This document shows, in pieces, positions 1 to 12,014 of a DNA stretch of 64,000 nt. Source of the DNA: Drosophila persimilis. Its lineage: Eukaryota > Arthropoda > Insecta > Diptera > Drosophilidae. The stretch lies in assembly GCF_003286085.1 (NCBI RefSeq), contig NW_020825338.1:434001-498000 (forward strand). Reading direction: 5' to 3'. Each line of letters starts with the position of its first letter. Position 1 is the stretch's first letter. Made by a program: the position numbers and the translations under genes. The notes beneath the pieces are model-generated. The model saw only the letters and a program-made list of their open reading frames with translations, ran no database searches and was not told where the DNA came from.

Positions 1-807
1 TTAACCATATCAGGCGCCAAGCGTAAAACAACTCCCACTGAACGCGCATTTAAAAAAAATGTGTTTCTGAAGCCTCAAATTGCTGCATACTTCTTCAACT
101 TTACCGCAGAGAACCCAAACAGTTAACGCAGTCCGACGATGTTTAAAGGAATGACATTTTAATACTTATAAGTCCAAGGACGGGACGTTTATAAGAAAGG
201 CAAACAAACTAAAAAGACTGGCCTTTGCAAAGGAGTATGTGCATAAGCCAAGGGAGTTCTGGAGAAGCGTTTTGTGGACTGATGAAAGCTCATTTGAGTA
301 TTACTCATAAAAAAACTAAAGATTTCATAAGAATGCCCACAAATCAAAGAAAAAATAAACGGTTTGTAAAAAAGTGAGCCATGGCGGAGGCTCTGTCATG
401 GTTTGGAGATGTTTTGCATACAGTGGGCTAGGAGACTTTATTCCTATAACCGGCTCAATGAACCAGGGCAAATGTTTATACACCCTGCATGAACACGCAT
501 TCCCCTCCGGTAAGAGGCTGATTGGAGAGTCATTAATCCTGCAACAGGATAACGCCCCACGCTACAAAGCCCATATGATTACCACATTTTTGAGGGATGT
601 TGGTGTTACCACCTTGAACTGGCCTCCTCAAAGTTCAGATTTGAATATTATTGAAAACGTCTGGTTTCTTTTAAAAAGCAAAAGAACAGTTTCGGTTAAC
701 AAAACGAAAGAAAAGACAATATCTGAGCTCAATTCCTTTTGGCAAGCGGTAACTCCGGAGATCCTTCAAAACCTTTTCAAAGTTATTGCAGCTAAAGGAG
801 GAATTGG
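1..807 (+). pseudogene. Tc1/mariner-type transposase remnant 1
   Basis: A decayed DDE transposase of the Tc1 superfamily, which cuts and pastes DNA elements with terminal inverted repeats. The longest open piece is at 374-883, but only the part up to about 807 is transposase. Upstream, across stops, the reading RLAFAKEYVHK...WTDES (about 205-292) holds the first catalytic Asp region. Inside the open piece are HGGGSVMVW, then LQQDNAPRYKAH with the second Asp, then WPPQSSDLNIIENVW with the third acidic residue. Stop codons around 308-375 break the frame. The window edge cuts off the 5' part and no inverted repeat is visible. LINE A begins immediately 3', so the transposon was probably interrupted or truncated by it. 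Superfamily call is firm; the family is not determined. Confidence 0.8.
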
Positions 808-855
808 CGAAAATCCTCTAGCTGAACCATTCACGAGGGTGCCGGCTGGGCAATG

Positions 856-921
856 GACACTGCATTACCCCGGACAAGGGTAATGCACTGTCGCTTGCTC
901 TGTCCGGGGTAATGCAGTGTC
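856..921. repeat. perfect 21-bp inverted repeat (hairpin) in LINE A leader
   Basis: Positions 856-876 and 901-921 are perfect reverse complements (GACACTGCATTACCCCGGACA and its complement) with a 24-nt spacer. The spacer contains a further imperfect copy of part of the arm (about 880-892). It lies just upstream of ORF1, so it could fold in the element RNA, or it could be a fold-back left by insertion. Confidence 0.85.
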
Positions 922-1070
922 TAGCTAAGGCTATGGTACGGCGTCTTCCCGATTCAAAGTAGGGGGAACCGAACCAGGGCCATGGCTAGAGGTGCCTGGC
1001 GGTCAGGCCTAAAACGCTAGGGGGTGGTCCCCCCGAAAAATATTAATCAGTATGGACCCTCCGACCAAAT

Positions 1071-2242
1071 ATGGAGGCGAAGATAGATGAAGCACGGGTT
1101 GGGATGTCAACCCAAACGTCGGTGGGAAGCGTGACTGCTAACACCGGCGGGCACGGGAAGGAGCAATCCTCTCTGCGTATCGCCAGCGGTCACACCTCAG
1201 ACTTGGCGGGAGCAGGACAAGTCAGTTGTAAAGCTACTGCCCCAACAACAACAACAAAAACAACTCTCTCCGCAGCCTGCAAGTTGAGCCGCACAGATGC
1301 CGTAGTCGACGCAGACACGGATCTGGAGAGCGTGCTCTCTCTAAGCAGGACGGAGGAAGAGAGCTTTCTCTGCTCGCCGGAACCAGGCATCAGCTCCCTG
1401 CGTAGGGAAGGGCCGAAGCGTTCCAAGGAGGGGATGAATGCCAAAGCACAATACAAAGCGGCCCTTAACATCAAAAGCCGGCTGCAAGGTAAAGTAGACA
1501 TCTCCCAGGAGGAGAAGGTCAAGCTAGCCTGGGCCGAGCAGCGAGTAGAGGAGGGCCGGCTACATTACGCTCAGATGACACAGATGAGGGCGTCGAATGG
1601 CGAATATGCCAATAAGGTGGAGGAGATGATGGCCACCAAGAGGCAACGCTCGACTGCGAGTGCCATTAAAGACACTCCAGCGAGCAAGCGGCAACGCGGG
1701 CCCAAGAGTGCAGCCCCTCCACCGAAAGCGGCCAAGAAGCCAGCGAAACCGAATGCGAAGGTCAGCGATGTGACCAAACGACATTTGATCGTTGCACTCA
1801 TCGACCGGAGCGAGGAAAACGGCAAGATGTCAGTGGCACAGTGGAAGCTGGTGCACGCGCGTCTCGTCGACGCACTGTTTGCACATATGGAGGAAGACCC
1901 GCGGCCCCAATGCCCACGTTCGATGGTGCTAGGTGGCTAAATGGGGTTAAGATCCTAAAGTGCAACGACGATCCAACCCTAAGGTGGCTGACGCGTACGG
2001 TCTGCCAACTGGATGCGATGTGGGAGCTTATCCCGTCTAAGCCTAAGGCGAAGGTACTCTTCCCCATCACAATCCAGGGGGACCGAGCGCGGAAGCTCCT
2101 TCAGCGGCAAAACGTGGACGTGCCAACGACCGATTGGAGGATCCTACACATTGGTAGCCCACTACCCAACAAGAGGGGCCAATGTGTTATCCTCCAAATA
2201 AACAAGGAGGCAGAGGATCTGCTGTATCCCAAGTTCGGATGA
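1071..2242 (+). pseudogene. LINE A ORF1 (gag-like), frameshifted
   Basis: ORF1 of the LOA-type LINE, expected to bind element RNA. One frame is open at 1071-1940 and the C-terminal part continues in another frame (1841-2242), so a single-nucleotide shift near 1905 breaks the protein. The N-terminal half is rich in Ser/Thr, Lys and Ala with a basic stretch (TPASKRQRGPKSAAPP, about residues 203-218). The C-terminal half matches the ORF1 proteins of LINEs B and C: a segment like LIVALIDRSEENGKMSVAQW, a PSKPKAKVLFP stretch and an ADW/TDWRI-like motif. No CCHC knuckle was seen. By family position this is probably the DUF4780-type domain, stated tentatively. Confidence 0.65.
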
Positions 2243-4435
2243 GGAAGACGATGACCTGACGCTAGTAGTCAACCAGTCAGGTGGAAGTGAGCCAGCCACC
2301 CATGCTGAGTGTGCTGCAGCTCAACTTGCATAAAAGCAAGATAGCGTCCGCGGAGCTCCTCATCGCTATGGAGCAAGGGCTCGCCGACATAGTTCTAGTC
2401 CAGGAGCCCTGGATTGCGACAGGCAACTCAGTGGCCGGACTAAAGTCCTCAAATCACAACCGGTTCTACTCAAAATCGGTAAGAAGGAACAGAACCGTCG
2501 TACTCGTACGAAAAGGAATCCATGCTTACCTTATGTCTCATTACAGCACGGATGACCTGACGGTTCTGATGCTGGAAAGTGAGGAAAAGCGCCTTCTGGT
2601 AGCTTCCTGCTACATGGCTCACGACAGACCCTCACCACCTGACGAGCTCAGGAGCCTGGTGACAGAAGCCGGCACCAAAAAATATCAACTCGTCATCGGG
2701 ACGGACGCCAATGCCCACCACAATGTGTGGGGAAGCACCGACATCAATGACAGAGGTGAGTCACTCTTAGACTTTCTACTAGCAACTAATCTATATATAG
2801 CAAACGTTGGGGAGGAGCACACCTTCGTAGGTCCAACCTCATCCAACGTGCTAGACCTAAAAAGAGGTCCAAGCCACTCTGGTGGAGCCGGGATCTCTCT
2901 CTTCAAAGGGACAACCTCAAGGAATTCTTTAAGATCGCCAAACAAGTGAACGAAGGGATCGTCTATGAGGAATACAGACTCCTACTCAGCAGCTACAAGA
3001 AGGAAATACGTAAAGCACAACGGAACTCGTGGAGGACCTTCTGCTCCAACATCGAGAAAGTACCAGAAACCGCACGGCTACGGAAGCTGCTCTCTAAGCA
3101 GCCTACCATACAAAGCCAATTAAAGCTAGATGACGGACAGTGGACAGAGGGCAGTGATGAAGCTCTAACAGCACTAATGGAGGAACATTTCCCTGGTTGC
3201 ACCGAGGTCGCTGATGCCAAAGAGCACCAGGACCTAGCTACCTAGAGGAACAACACCTCCCAACAGATCCTTTGCGGGCACAAAAGCACCAGGACTTGAC
3301 GGGGTATTCCCAGCCATGATGCAGGCGACCAAAGCGGCGATTATCCCTTACCCCTGCGCAATATTCACAGCTTGTTTAATTACAGGCTATATCCCTATCC
3401 AATGGAGAACCTCGAGAGTTGTCTTCCTCCCAAAGGCAGGAAAGTGCAGCCATGCGAGTCCCAAGGACTATAGACCGATAAGCCTTACCTCCTTTATATT
3501 AAAAACACTAGAAAAGCTGCTGGAATGAGGTAGGGGGACTGATGTCAACCAACCATGCCTATCCTAAAGGGAAATCGGTGGAGAGAGCCCTTCACAATAA
3601 AAAGTATGCACTGGGAGTATTCGTGGACATCTCCGGAGCATTTAACAACGTGGCTACGAAAGCAATAACAAATCGCCTGGTAGCGACTAATACACACCCA
3701 GCGATCAACCTGTGGATAAGGAACCTCCTAGGCTGCAGACGGGTGCAATCAGAGTGGGGCAGCGCTTCTATGTTAAGAGAGGCACACCTCAGGGTTGAGT
3801 CCTGTCGCTCGTCCTGTGGAATCTGGTGGTCGACGACCTCATCAAGAGATTTGAAAGGAAGGCCCCGAAAATAACAGCTTATGCAGATGACATAAGCATA
3901 CTTATTACAGGTGTATGTCCATCGACCTTCAGCTCCTTAATGGAACGTACACTCAGGGAGATACGTGAGTGGGCGGATGAAGTAGGACTCAGTATCAACG
4001 TGGACAAGACGGTACCAAGAGGTACAAGATACCAATATGGACCCGCCGAAGATCAAACTAGGCTAACCCCAAAAACACAAGTCAGATGCCTGGGCACATT
4101 ACTGGACAGTAAACTGGAATGGAAACCCAATGAATTGGAAAGGGTAAAGAAGGCTACCATTGCGCTTGACGCATCCAAGAAGATGCTCAGCAGCACATGG
4201 GGCCTGTCACCTGCTCGAATGCACTGGATTTAATGTCGGTGGTGCGACCAACTATATGGAGTCTTAGTATGGTGGCAAGCTACGGAAAAGAAGACGTATC
4301 ATAAGCTTATGGAAAATACTCAGCGACAGGCTCTGCTCCGTTATACTGCATATTAAAAAGCACTCGAACCTATACTTGGAACATTCACGCTCGCCTGATT
4401 GCGGGAAAGGCAGCACAGCGCCAAGTCCCAATAGT

Positions 4436-5534
4436 TTAGTACCGTAAGAGCGTACTTAATAGATAATAAAATAAGTGCTCGTAGCCCACGAAAAGTTACA
4501 CTTTTGTCGTGGAAGCATGTGGCAAAAAGAATTATCTATGCAAAACAGCACCTCACAAAGGCCCAAGGAAAAATGGAGGAACACACTGTGGTCCGATGAA
4601 AGCAAAATTGTTTTGTTTGGGGGAAAAGGGTCTCGGTCGTATGTACGAAGACCACCAAATACAGAATACCAGCAAGGTTCACGTGTAAAACCGTTAAACA
4701 TGGAGGGACAAGCATCATGGTATGGGCATGCTGTTCCTACTATAGAGTGGGTCCAATATATTGGATCAAGTCCATAATGGATGTGGAATTGCGTTATACG
4801 GAGTTCGAAATGCCGCTGTTTTGTGTCTTCCAGCAGGACAACGACCCGAAACATACCAGCAAGAATGCTCAGAAGTGATTCGCGGACAACTCTGTTGTTC
4901 TAATCGATTGGACTGCGCAGACCTCAGATCTAAACCCTATAGAAAATCTTTGGACTGATGTAAAAAAAGGTGTTTCCAATGCAAAACCGAAGAGTAACAA
5001 AGATCGTTGGGCCACAGTGCAGTATTCTTGGAAGAATATCCCCAAGGAAAGGTGCGAGAATTTTTCGGCACAGCTGTATATATGTACATACATATATAAC
5101 CATTTAGCAGCCGTGAGAGCTTTAAGAAACTATTAATAAATAAACCGATTATATTGAATTCCTGTTAATTGTTGCCGTATTTAAGATTCATGTGGCGCCG
5201 AGATGACATAACCTAGCAAAAGTAGAGTCTTTTTTACGGCTAGCTACCAATTTCTCAGCCTATTTGGACCGCAAGCAACTCCCGCTCGACTTTGTCCCGC
5301 TGTCTCATCTCCCTACACTGTTATTTGTCTGTGAATTGTTCCGTCTGAATCTTGAACCGCCCGCGAATCTTATTTTTTTGTCTTTGTTTCTAATGCTTCA
5401 TCTCGTGAACCAATCTCTCCCTACCCCATCCCCACTCTATCCGACTATCCATGAGACCGGCAGCAACGCGTGAGAGCTTAAAAACCTTAATCGGGGCCTG
5501 AAGTCTGAAGTCGGGTTCTTCCATCAATTCTCAT
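4436..5534 (+). repeat. duplicated Tc1-type/CR1-leader block, copy 1
   Basis: This 1099-bp block matches 7143-8268 almost end to end. Both begin TTAGTACCGTAAGAGCG and end at ...ATTCTCAT. It contains the 3' part of a Tc1-type transposase (4475-5060: WSDESKIVLFGGKGSRSYVRRPP, then NDPKHTSKNAQK-like sequence) and then the leader of the CR1 LINE. Copy 2 lies in its natural context, with transposase N-terminus upstream and CR1 ORF1 downstream; copy 1 is cut at both ends. Copy 1 is therefore the derived copy, moved into LINE A as DNA. Confidence 0.85.
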
Positions 5535-5661
5535 AAGCTTATGGAAAATACTCAGCGACAGGCTCTACTCCGTATTACTGCAACTTAAAAAGCACTCGAA
5601 ACTATACTTGGAACATTCACGCTCGCCTGATTGCGGGAAAGGCAGCACAGGGCCTAGTCGC
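5532..5661 (+). repeat. 130-bp LINE A segment repeated on both sides of the inserted block
   Basis: The LINE A sequence 4300-4431 (starting CATAAGCTTATGGAAAATAC) recurs at 5532-5661 with scattered differences, directly flanking the inserted 1.1-kb block. It is too long for a transposon target-site duplication and looks like a repair or tandem-duplication scar. Confidence 0.85.
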
Positions 5662-6475
5662 ATCAGGAGTAATGTCGGCACAAGGATACGGGCATAATTA
5701 AATCGGCGGGGACATGACCAGATCTACTGATTATATGACCCCCCAAACTTGCCTTGACATCAAAACTATCTCAACTTTGGGACCCAAAGACTGGAAACAG
5801 GGAAGGGACCAAGCTGAGCACCTCAACATATACAAAGACGGCTCCAAGACGGACGGAGGAGTAGGAGCGGGCTTATACTGCACAGACCCTGAGATAGGGC
5901 CATCAGGAAAGAGCGAGCACACGATGCGGCCAGCCTATTCGTCTGTCAGTTCCAGAAGTGTCTTGGCGAGCAGGGTGGCACTAGACACCCTAAGCACGAC
6001 AAAGTCAGTGCGGATCTACTGGGTTCCCAGCCACCAAGGCATCGAAGGAAACGAGGCGGCGGACCTCCTGGCTAAGGAAGGCGTCGGGCTGGCGAATGAG
6101 AGAACCGAGAATGTGCCTGTATCCCTTAGAACGCTACAAAGCGATTTAGCGATGCAGGCCAGAACCTCGAAATCATGTGCAAAGAACGCAATGAGAAACT
6201 CAGCCACAACCTTCTGCACCTACCACGAAAGGACTGCAGATTGTTAATGGGTATACTAACAGGTAACTGCGGCACTTGCAACAAAGCTAGGCATCGCCAA
6301 CAGAGACAGTTGTAGGAAATGTGACGAACCTGGGGTATTCGAAACCCTGAAACATCTCATCTAAAACTGTACGGCTCACGTAAGGGCAAGGAGAGAATAC
6401 CTGGGCGCACCACTAATGGCATCACTGTAAGATGCCTCCAAGCAACTACTGGCCTATGCGAATAAAATCCTATAA

Positions 6476-6839
6476 GCAATCTCTTAAGAGAACACTCTAC
6501 ATTTCTACTTCTCTTACGCCGCCACGACACGAGATGAAGAGAGCTTTCTGGAAGAGACGTTCATTTATTCATTCTCACCGCCGCGCTCACCAGCAGCCAG
6601 CAGTGGAAATCAACGCTTGCGCTGCCGAAATATTCAATTTTGTTTGCGATCATGGACCGTGGCTATGCCCATACATTTTTGTCGGTCGAAAAACGTCTGA
6701 AGAACCCCATTGTGTATAGACCCTAGGACCCTAGGCACTTTACTGTAATATCATGTCTCCTCTCTGAGAGAAGTGTGCTTACTCTCTCTCAATAGGAAAT
6801 TTTGCGAAAGAAGAGCGAAAATGAGCACCAACAAAAATA
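6476..6839. other. unassigned stretch between LINE A and Tc1 remnant
   Basis: No recognisable coding sequence. It contains CTCTCTC-rich runs around 6758-6800 and a short repeat CCTAGGACCCTAGG at 6722-6735. The open frame at 6432-6719 begins inside the LINE A tail and resembles no known family. Confidence 0.4.
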
Positions 6840-7790
6840 GCTCTAGTAATTGTTTTATGTTAAAGCTTCTACTTTTCTGAGCGGAAAGTGCGGAAAGCAC
6901 TGTGCTGAAGAGTAGAGGCAAGTGATCGAAAAGCTAATTTCAGAAGGCATTAGCTATTCTCAGGTGAGACAACTGATTGGTTGCTCAAATAAAATGATGA
7001 AATATCGTGTAAAGCCAGAAAAACGTAGAAGAAATGCCGCAATATTCCCGTTAATGATAAGAGCCACTGTTTCGTGAAAGCAGGAAAGACCCTTTAAAGC
7101 CGGCCACAGAGCTTAAAAAAGACCTAAAAATATCGGCAAGTATTAGTACCGTAAGAGCGTACTTAATAGATAATAAAATGAGTGCTCGTAGCCCACGAAA
7201 AGTTACACTTTTGTCGTGGAAGCATGTGGCAAAAATAATTATATATGCAAAACAGCACCTCACAAAGGCCCAAGGAAAAATGGAGGAACATAGTGTGGTC
7301 CGATGAAAGCAAAATTGTTTTGTTTGGGGGAAAAGGGTCTCGGTCGTATGTACGAAGACCACCAAATACAGAATAACAGCAAGGTTCACGTGTAAAACCG
7401 TTAAACATGGAGGGACAAGCATCATGGTATGGGCATGCTGTTCCTACTATAGAGTGGGTCCAATATATTGGATCAAGTCCATAATGGATGTGGCAATACT
7501 CGAAACAGTGATGCTGTTATGCGGAGTTCGAAATGCCGCTGTTTTGGGTCTTCCAGCAGGACAACGACCCGAAACATACCAGCAAGAATGCTCAGAAGTG
7601 ATTCGCGGACAACTCTGTTGTTCTAATCGATTGGCCTGCGCAGACCCTATAGAAAATCTTTGGACTGATGTAAAAAGAGATGTTTCCAATGCAAAACCGA
7701 AGAGTAACAAAGATCGTTGGGCCACAGTGCAGTATTCTTGGAAGAATATCGGCTCAGCTGAATATGTATATGTACATACATATATAACCA
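6840..7790 (+). pseudogene. Tc1/mariner-type transposase remnant 2
   Basis: Transposase of the Tc1 superfamily, broken by many stops and frame changes. The N-terminal helix-turn-helix region reads VIEKLISEGISYSQVRQLIGCSNKMMKY (6922-7010). The DDE core reads WSDESKIVLFGGKGSRSYVRRPP (about 7298-7370), then MVWACCSYYRVGPIYWIKSIMD (7424-7490), then a QQDNDPKHTSKNAQK-like segment (7550-7595) and PIENLWTDVKRDV (7650-7690). It sits directly 5' of the CR1 leader, and the 3' half was copied into LINE A. No terminal inverted repeats were identified. Confidence 0.75.
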
Positions 7791-8274
7791 ATTAGCAGCC
7801 GTGAGAGCTTTAAGGAACTATTAACGAATAAACCGATTATATTGAATTCCCGTTAATTGTGGCCGTATTTAAGGATCGTGCGGCGCCGAGATGACATAAC
7901 CTAGCAAAAGTAGAGTCTTTCTTAGGGCTTGCTACCGATTTCTCAGCCTATTTGGACCGGTGCGCTCAAGGAAGAATGGGCATATCGAGATGCAATAACA
8001 CCGCAAGCAACTTCCGCTCGACTTCGTCCCGCTGTCTCATCTCCCTACACTGTTATTTGTCTGTGAATTGTTCCGTCTGAATCTTGAACCGCCCGCGAAT
8101 CTTATTTTTTTGTCTTTGTTTCTAATGCTTCATCTCGTGAACCGATCTCTCCCTACCCCATCCCCACTCTATCCGACTATCCATGAGACCGCCAGCAACG
8201 CGTGAGAGCTTGAAAACCTTTATCGGGGTCTGAAGTCTGATTTTCAGACTATTTCCATCGATTCTCATGAGCGT

Positions 8275-8847
8275 GTGAAGCCGATTGCTCCAAGAAAGGA
8301 TTCCAATAGGCCAAAGCCGACGACCGACTTAATGTCTCCACGGTTAGTGGCCGCCACCTCGACTGAGCTCATTGACTTGGGATCAGCTGCTGCTCCCCTA
8401 CCCGATTTGGAGGGCTTCGTCACAGTCAGAAGGAGGGAGAGGAAGAATCGGAAGAAGCATGCCAATCGACTTTTTGGTGTTGCTCCGAGCTGCGAACATC
8501 TGAGTGTGATGCAGAGCAGCAAATACCTGCATATTGGTTAATTTTCTACCGCAACGGGTCCAGAGGCGGTGGTGAAATTTGTTGCTGATAATCTCAAGGT
8601 GTCGGAGGCGGAAATTTCTTGCGTGAAATTGGTCAAGCGAGATGCTGATTTATCTGAGTTGAAGTTCGTAAATTTCAAACTTGATGATAGATTCTGGCCA
8701 GTATCGGTAAGGGTTTCCCGCTTTGTGCATAGACAGAGGCCGGAAGCTGATTTGACGGCAGTTAATCTGTGTGCAGCTGTGCCATTGCGGACGTCCACGC
8801 CGACTCAGAAAGCTCCAGTTCCATCCACTTCAAAAAACCCCCAGTGA
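8275..8847 (+). pseudogene. CR1 LINE ORF1, one nonsense codon
   Basis: A single reading frame of about 190 codons broken only by a TAA at 8539-8541. The first part is basic (RRRERKNRKKHANRLFG). The second part (SSKYLHIG...VVKFVADNLKVSEAEISCVKLVKRD...LKFVNFKLDDRFWPVSV) has the look of the RRM-like fold found in ORF1 proteins of CR1 and Jockey LINEs, expected to bind element RNA. No in-frame ATG opens it; an ATG at 8267 is in another frame, so a small indel near the start is likely. The following 380 nt before ORF2 show no convincing coding sequence. Confidence 0.6.
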
Positions 8848-9429
8848 GCGGCGCCTCTGGTTTTATGATCGCCGCTTCTCCGCAACATATTCTACTTGCA
8901 CTTTTTCGCCTTTTTGCAATGAGCAACAGCCCGTTGTTTCATTTTTGGCAATCCTCTTCGACACAACAACAAAACATTGACTTTTCGATCTGCGCTTTGT
9001 GCGATATTCGCTCGGCTGCTGATGGATCAGATGACGATGCTCTTGCTGGCGCTCTCTCCCGACTACGTGCGCTTCTAACATCATCATTACAACAACAAAT
9101 GCAAATGCATTGCTTCGTATGCTATGCTTGCGCCGTCGCTGCTCTCGACATTTGGGAAGAGTCAGCAGCCCGTCGTGCGCTCTAATGTGGAACACTCTCT
9201 TCAACACTCTCTTCAGCATCGTCACAGAGATTGGCTCTCCCGGCTGCTTCCCTCCCCTCTTTTATGGACAAGGATGGTGTGCTACTGATTCGTACTTCAA
9301 CGCTTAGGCACGCTCTCGGCATGGGCCTCGCTCCTCGGAGTCAGTTGGATATGGCTGACCTTCGTCTGGTCCCATCTTCCCTGGCCGCTAACAGGACGGC
9401 ATCGCCACTTCCTGAGACCGTGCCGATGG

Positions 9430-9683
9430 ATGGTGCCAAGTCTATACGATTTTTTTTCCAAAATATAGCGGGCATGCGCACCAAGGCTCAGGCTGCCATC
9501 TTGGCTACCTCTACGTGTGACTTCGACATGGTCATTTTGGCTGAAACCTGGCTCAATTCTAACTTTTTCGACAACGAATACTACGATCCTAGCCTTTTCC
9601 AAAACGAAGTGCTGCAGAGGAGGTGGGCTCATTGTGGCCGTCAGACGCACCCTACGCTGCGATCGGATTTGTCTCCTGGATGG
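9430..9683 (+). pseudogene. CR1 LINE ORF2, endonuclease N-terminal part
   Basis: Reads IRFFFQNIAGMRTKAQAAIL and ILAETWLNS, the opening strands and catalytic Glu of an apurinic-type endonuclease, inside an open frame that starts at 9231. A frame change near 9600 moves the reading to GGGLIVAVRRTLRCDRICLLDG, which ends exactly at the LTR element. The continuation on the other side of that element (19662 on, DSVLDQIGVAVAGQLETLFISAF) is in the same frame once the 4-bp duplication is counted once. Confidence 0.7.
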
Positions 9684-11931
9684 TGTAATATTCGACGCTT
9701 GTCGTGCCTTTTATTTGAATTATGAACGGCTAACTCCCAAAATTACAGCCTAAAACTAGGCAGAAAAAAATTCGAGTTGCAGAGCTTGTGACCTTTAACC
9801 ATACATAGATTATCAGCTGTTTTGCGACCAAGTGGCAACACTAAGATATGCAATTTTTCTGCTTTGCACTATATTTCATTAAATATTGCTGTGGCTGGAT
9901 TCTGTATAACAGAAGAAGACCATAGAAGGTGTGGAAAAAACGTGGGTTGCTGTACCTAGTAGTCCCAGCCTCTGTCTTTTTCACCTCGTGGCCGTCAGAG
10001 TGACCGGCAGTGGAAAAAGAAGTCTTCTTGAGCTGACCCAGTTCTCTAAAACAAGGTCAAGCCAAAGTCAAAGCCTAGTGCAAGTGCCAAGTGCGGCTCA
10101 AAGTGATCATTGAATTTGAGTGGACGCGCCAGTTATATATCGCCAATACTGGGGCAGCCGTTCGACCATTTGGAAACGAGCGCCGCTAGTGTATCAACAT
10201 TTTTCGAAACAGTGGTGCAATTCTGTTGAGGTAATTATCCACCCAGCTGCAGCGACCCGTTGAAAAATGTTCTGTTCTTTCCGTGTAGGATTAGCACCAC
10301 TAGTATCTACGTATTGAAACGCTGGTCTAGAAGATACGGATTGGTTATTCCCGGAGACCTCTTGGCCACGTGCCCGTACCACCGTTCGGTAGCCGAGGGC
10401 ATGGACTTGCGCCTCAAGTAAACCCGATCGGTGTGCTCTGCAATCTTCGCCTGGACAAGTTCGACCCATGGGGATGAGCTGAGTGACTCTTCAAATAAAC
10501 CAGTCACCCCACGAGCAATCCAGTGTGCGAGTGTACCTAACCTCACGCCGCAGATGGACCGCGGTCATTGACCCCTGGCATCGGAAGCAGCTGATGTTAC
10601 CTGCGCCCGGTACAATCGTGTGCCACCTTCATACCTCGAGTAGGAACTCGGTCTCCAGCCGGGAAGCATCGAACCCGCATCGGATTTAGTTATATTTTCT
10701 ATCTTTCTTTCGAAATTAGACCCGATATGCGAAACCCTGTTTTGTTATCCGCTTTCTGTTTAACAATGTTCTTTTTATACGGCAAAAATGTGCAAAAGCC
10801 AATTAAATACGGTATAAACAAAAAGGGAATTCCTGTCCATGGGCTAAGTCGAACTTGAACAAATGAGTAGTGTATTAATACCGATTATTTTTACAGTTTG
10901 TGATTTTGGTTGCCACGCATTCATCTCATCATCTATGCAGATACTCATCACAATCACACACATCATCATACTCATCCACCCATCAAATCACCTCATCCAA
11001 CACACAACGAAAGATCTTTCTGCGTGGGAGTCAAAGTTATTAATCGTTTCGTAAGTGATTATAAGAAAGAAAAAAAAAAACAAGTAAGCCATCTGAAAAG
11101 AATGAATGTGCGGTAACTATTCGTTGGTCTTCAACCATGATCACGGTTTTATACACGTATTACTCATGCCTTTAAACGACTTTCCATATAACCGATTTTT
11201 GTCTGGTTTTGGCACTGACCAAGTTACCGTAATGACATATGACGTTTCCTTGTTCCTATGATGAACACGTAACCTATTTCTTGCATCTATATATACATAC
11301 TACTAATCATTTTTATAGATTTAAGAACCTTATACCCTACCTCGCCCCTATGATACTCTTGATACTAGTAATACCCTATAAATGTAAGACGATACCGAAT
11401 AGCAGGCTTATACTAGGGACTAGGTTCTATTAGCGTTAGGTTTTATAGGAATTTAAATGAAGAATTATGGATTGTTTAAATAAAGTAGTTTTGGAAATGA
11501 ACCGTGGCTAAATAGATTATATCGGAACCATGCAACCTCGCAAGACGGAGATGTGACCCACCGCAGTCTTTGTTGGAGGGATCCTGACGATTAATAGGTG
11601 GCCCTGAAGGATCATGGTAGGGTGGGCGTTCTCGCCAATGGGCGATACCGCAGCCGACAAAGATCTGACCGGTGATCTTCTTCGTTTACGTGTACATGCT
11701 GATCTGTCCCTTTGACCCCCCTGTATCCCGTTTCCTAGTATCCTTTCCCTACTCGTACGCGATTTTTTTTATAAATTCTTATCTCGACCATTTGCCAGAG
11801 CTATAAATGGGTAGTAAAATTTCCTCCATGCCCACACCCCGCCGACCAGAGACAAAAGCCGAAGCCAGCGCGTACTTCCTACTCCCGTTTACTTATCATC
11901 AGCTCCTCTAACCTGTACGTTGTATGCTACA
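9684..11931 (+). repeat. 5' LTR of 2.24-kb-LTR element
   Basis: 2248 bp, starting TGTAATATTCG and ending GTATGCTACA. It should carry the promoter, R region and polyadenylation site. Short open frames inside (for example 9931-10113 and 10194-10469 on the minus strand) are also present in the 3' copy, but that follows from LTR identity and none resembles a protein. Differences from the 3' LTR seen by eye: 9698 (C/T), a C/A near 9792, an A-run near 11071 and a C/A near 11848. Confidence 0.92.
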
Positions 11932-12014
11932 TGTAAAGACAAATTTTAAATGGCAATTGGTTCGAAAAGTCTGTCACGATTTTATGGCAGGGTTTCTTAA
12001 AGAATTTGTAAATT

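Larger units (their letters stand above)
2281..6400 (+). pseudogene. LINE A ORF2 (EN-RT-RNase H), multiply broken
   Basis: Endonuclease at 2302-2850 starts LSVLQLNLHKSK and contains VQEPW and GTDANAHHNVWGS, the metal- and DNA-binding core. It is cut short after SNVLDL, with a deletion before the linker (2885-3245). RT pieces follow in several frames: 3316-3528 (fingers, DYRPISLTS), 3542-3874 (palm motif A FVDISGAFNN) and 3826-4233 (motif C AYADD). After the intervening block, RNase H resumes at 5714-6247 with YKDGSKTDGGVGAG and WVPSHQGIEGNEAADLLA. A Cys-rich tail (CRKCDEPG...) reads to about 6380 through stops. At least five frame changes or stops make this non-functional. Confidence 0.7.
808..6475 (+). 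mobile_element. LOA-clade LINE 'A', degenerate, interrupted
   Basis: Non-LTR retrotransposon remnant with the order ORF1, apurinic endonuclease, reverse transcriptase, RNase H and a C-terminal Cys-rich segment. The RNase H domain downstream of the RT points to the LOA clade (Bilbo, Baggins, TRIM, LOA) rather than R1. The 5' boundary (about 808-855) is set by the end of transposase similarity and the start of a structured leader. The 3' end is set loosely by loss of coding similarity near 6475. The body is split at 4436-5534 by a block made of Tc1-type and CR1 sequence. The LINE sequence 4300-4431 is present again at 5532-5661, so coding similarity resumes only after the second copy. Confidence 0.75.

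Noticed and set aside
9931..11116. Small proteins encoded in the 2.24-kb LTR (for example 9931-10113 and 10483-10689)
   Set aside because: The same frames occur in the 3' LTR only because the LTRs are nearly identical; the products have no recognisable motif.
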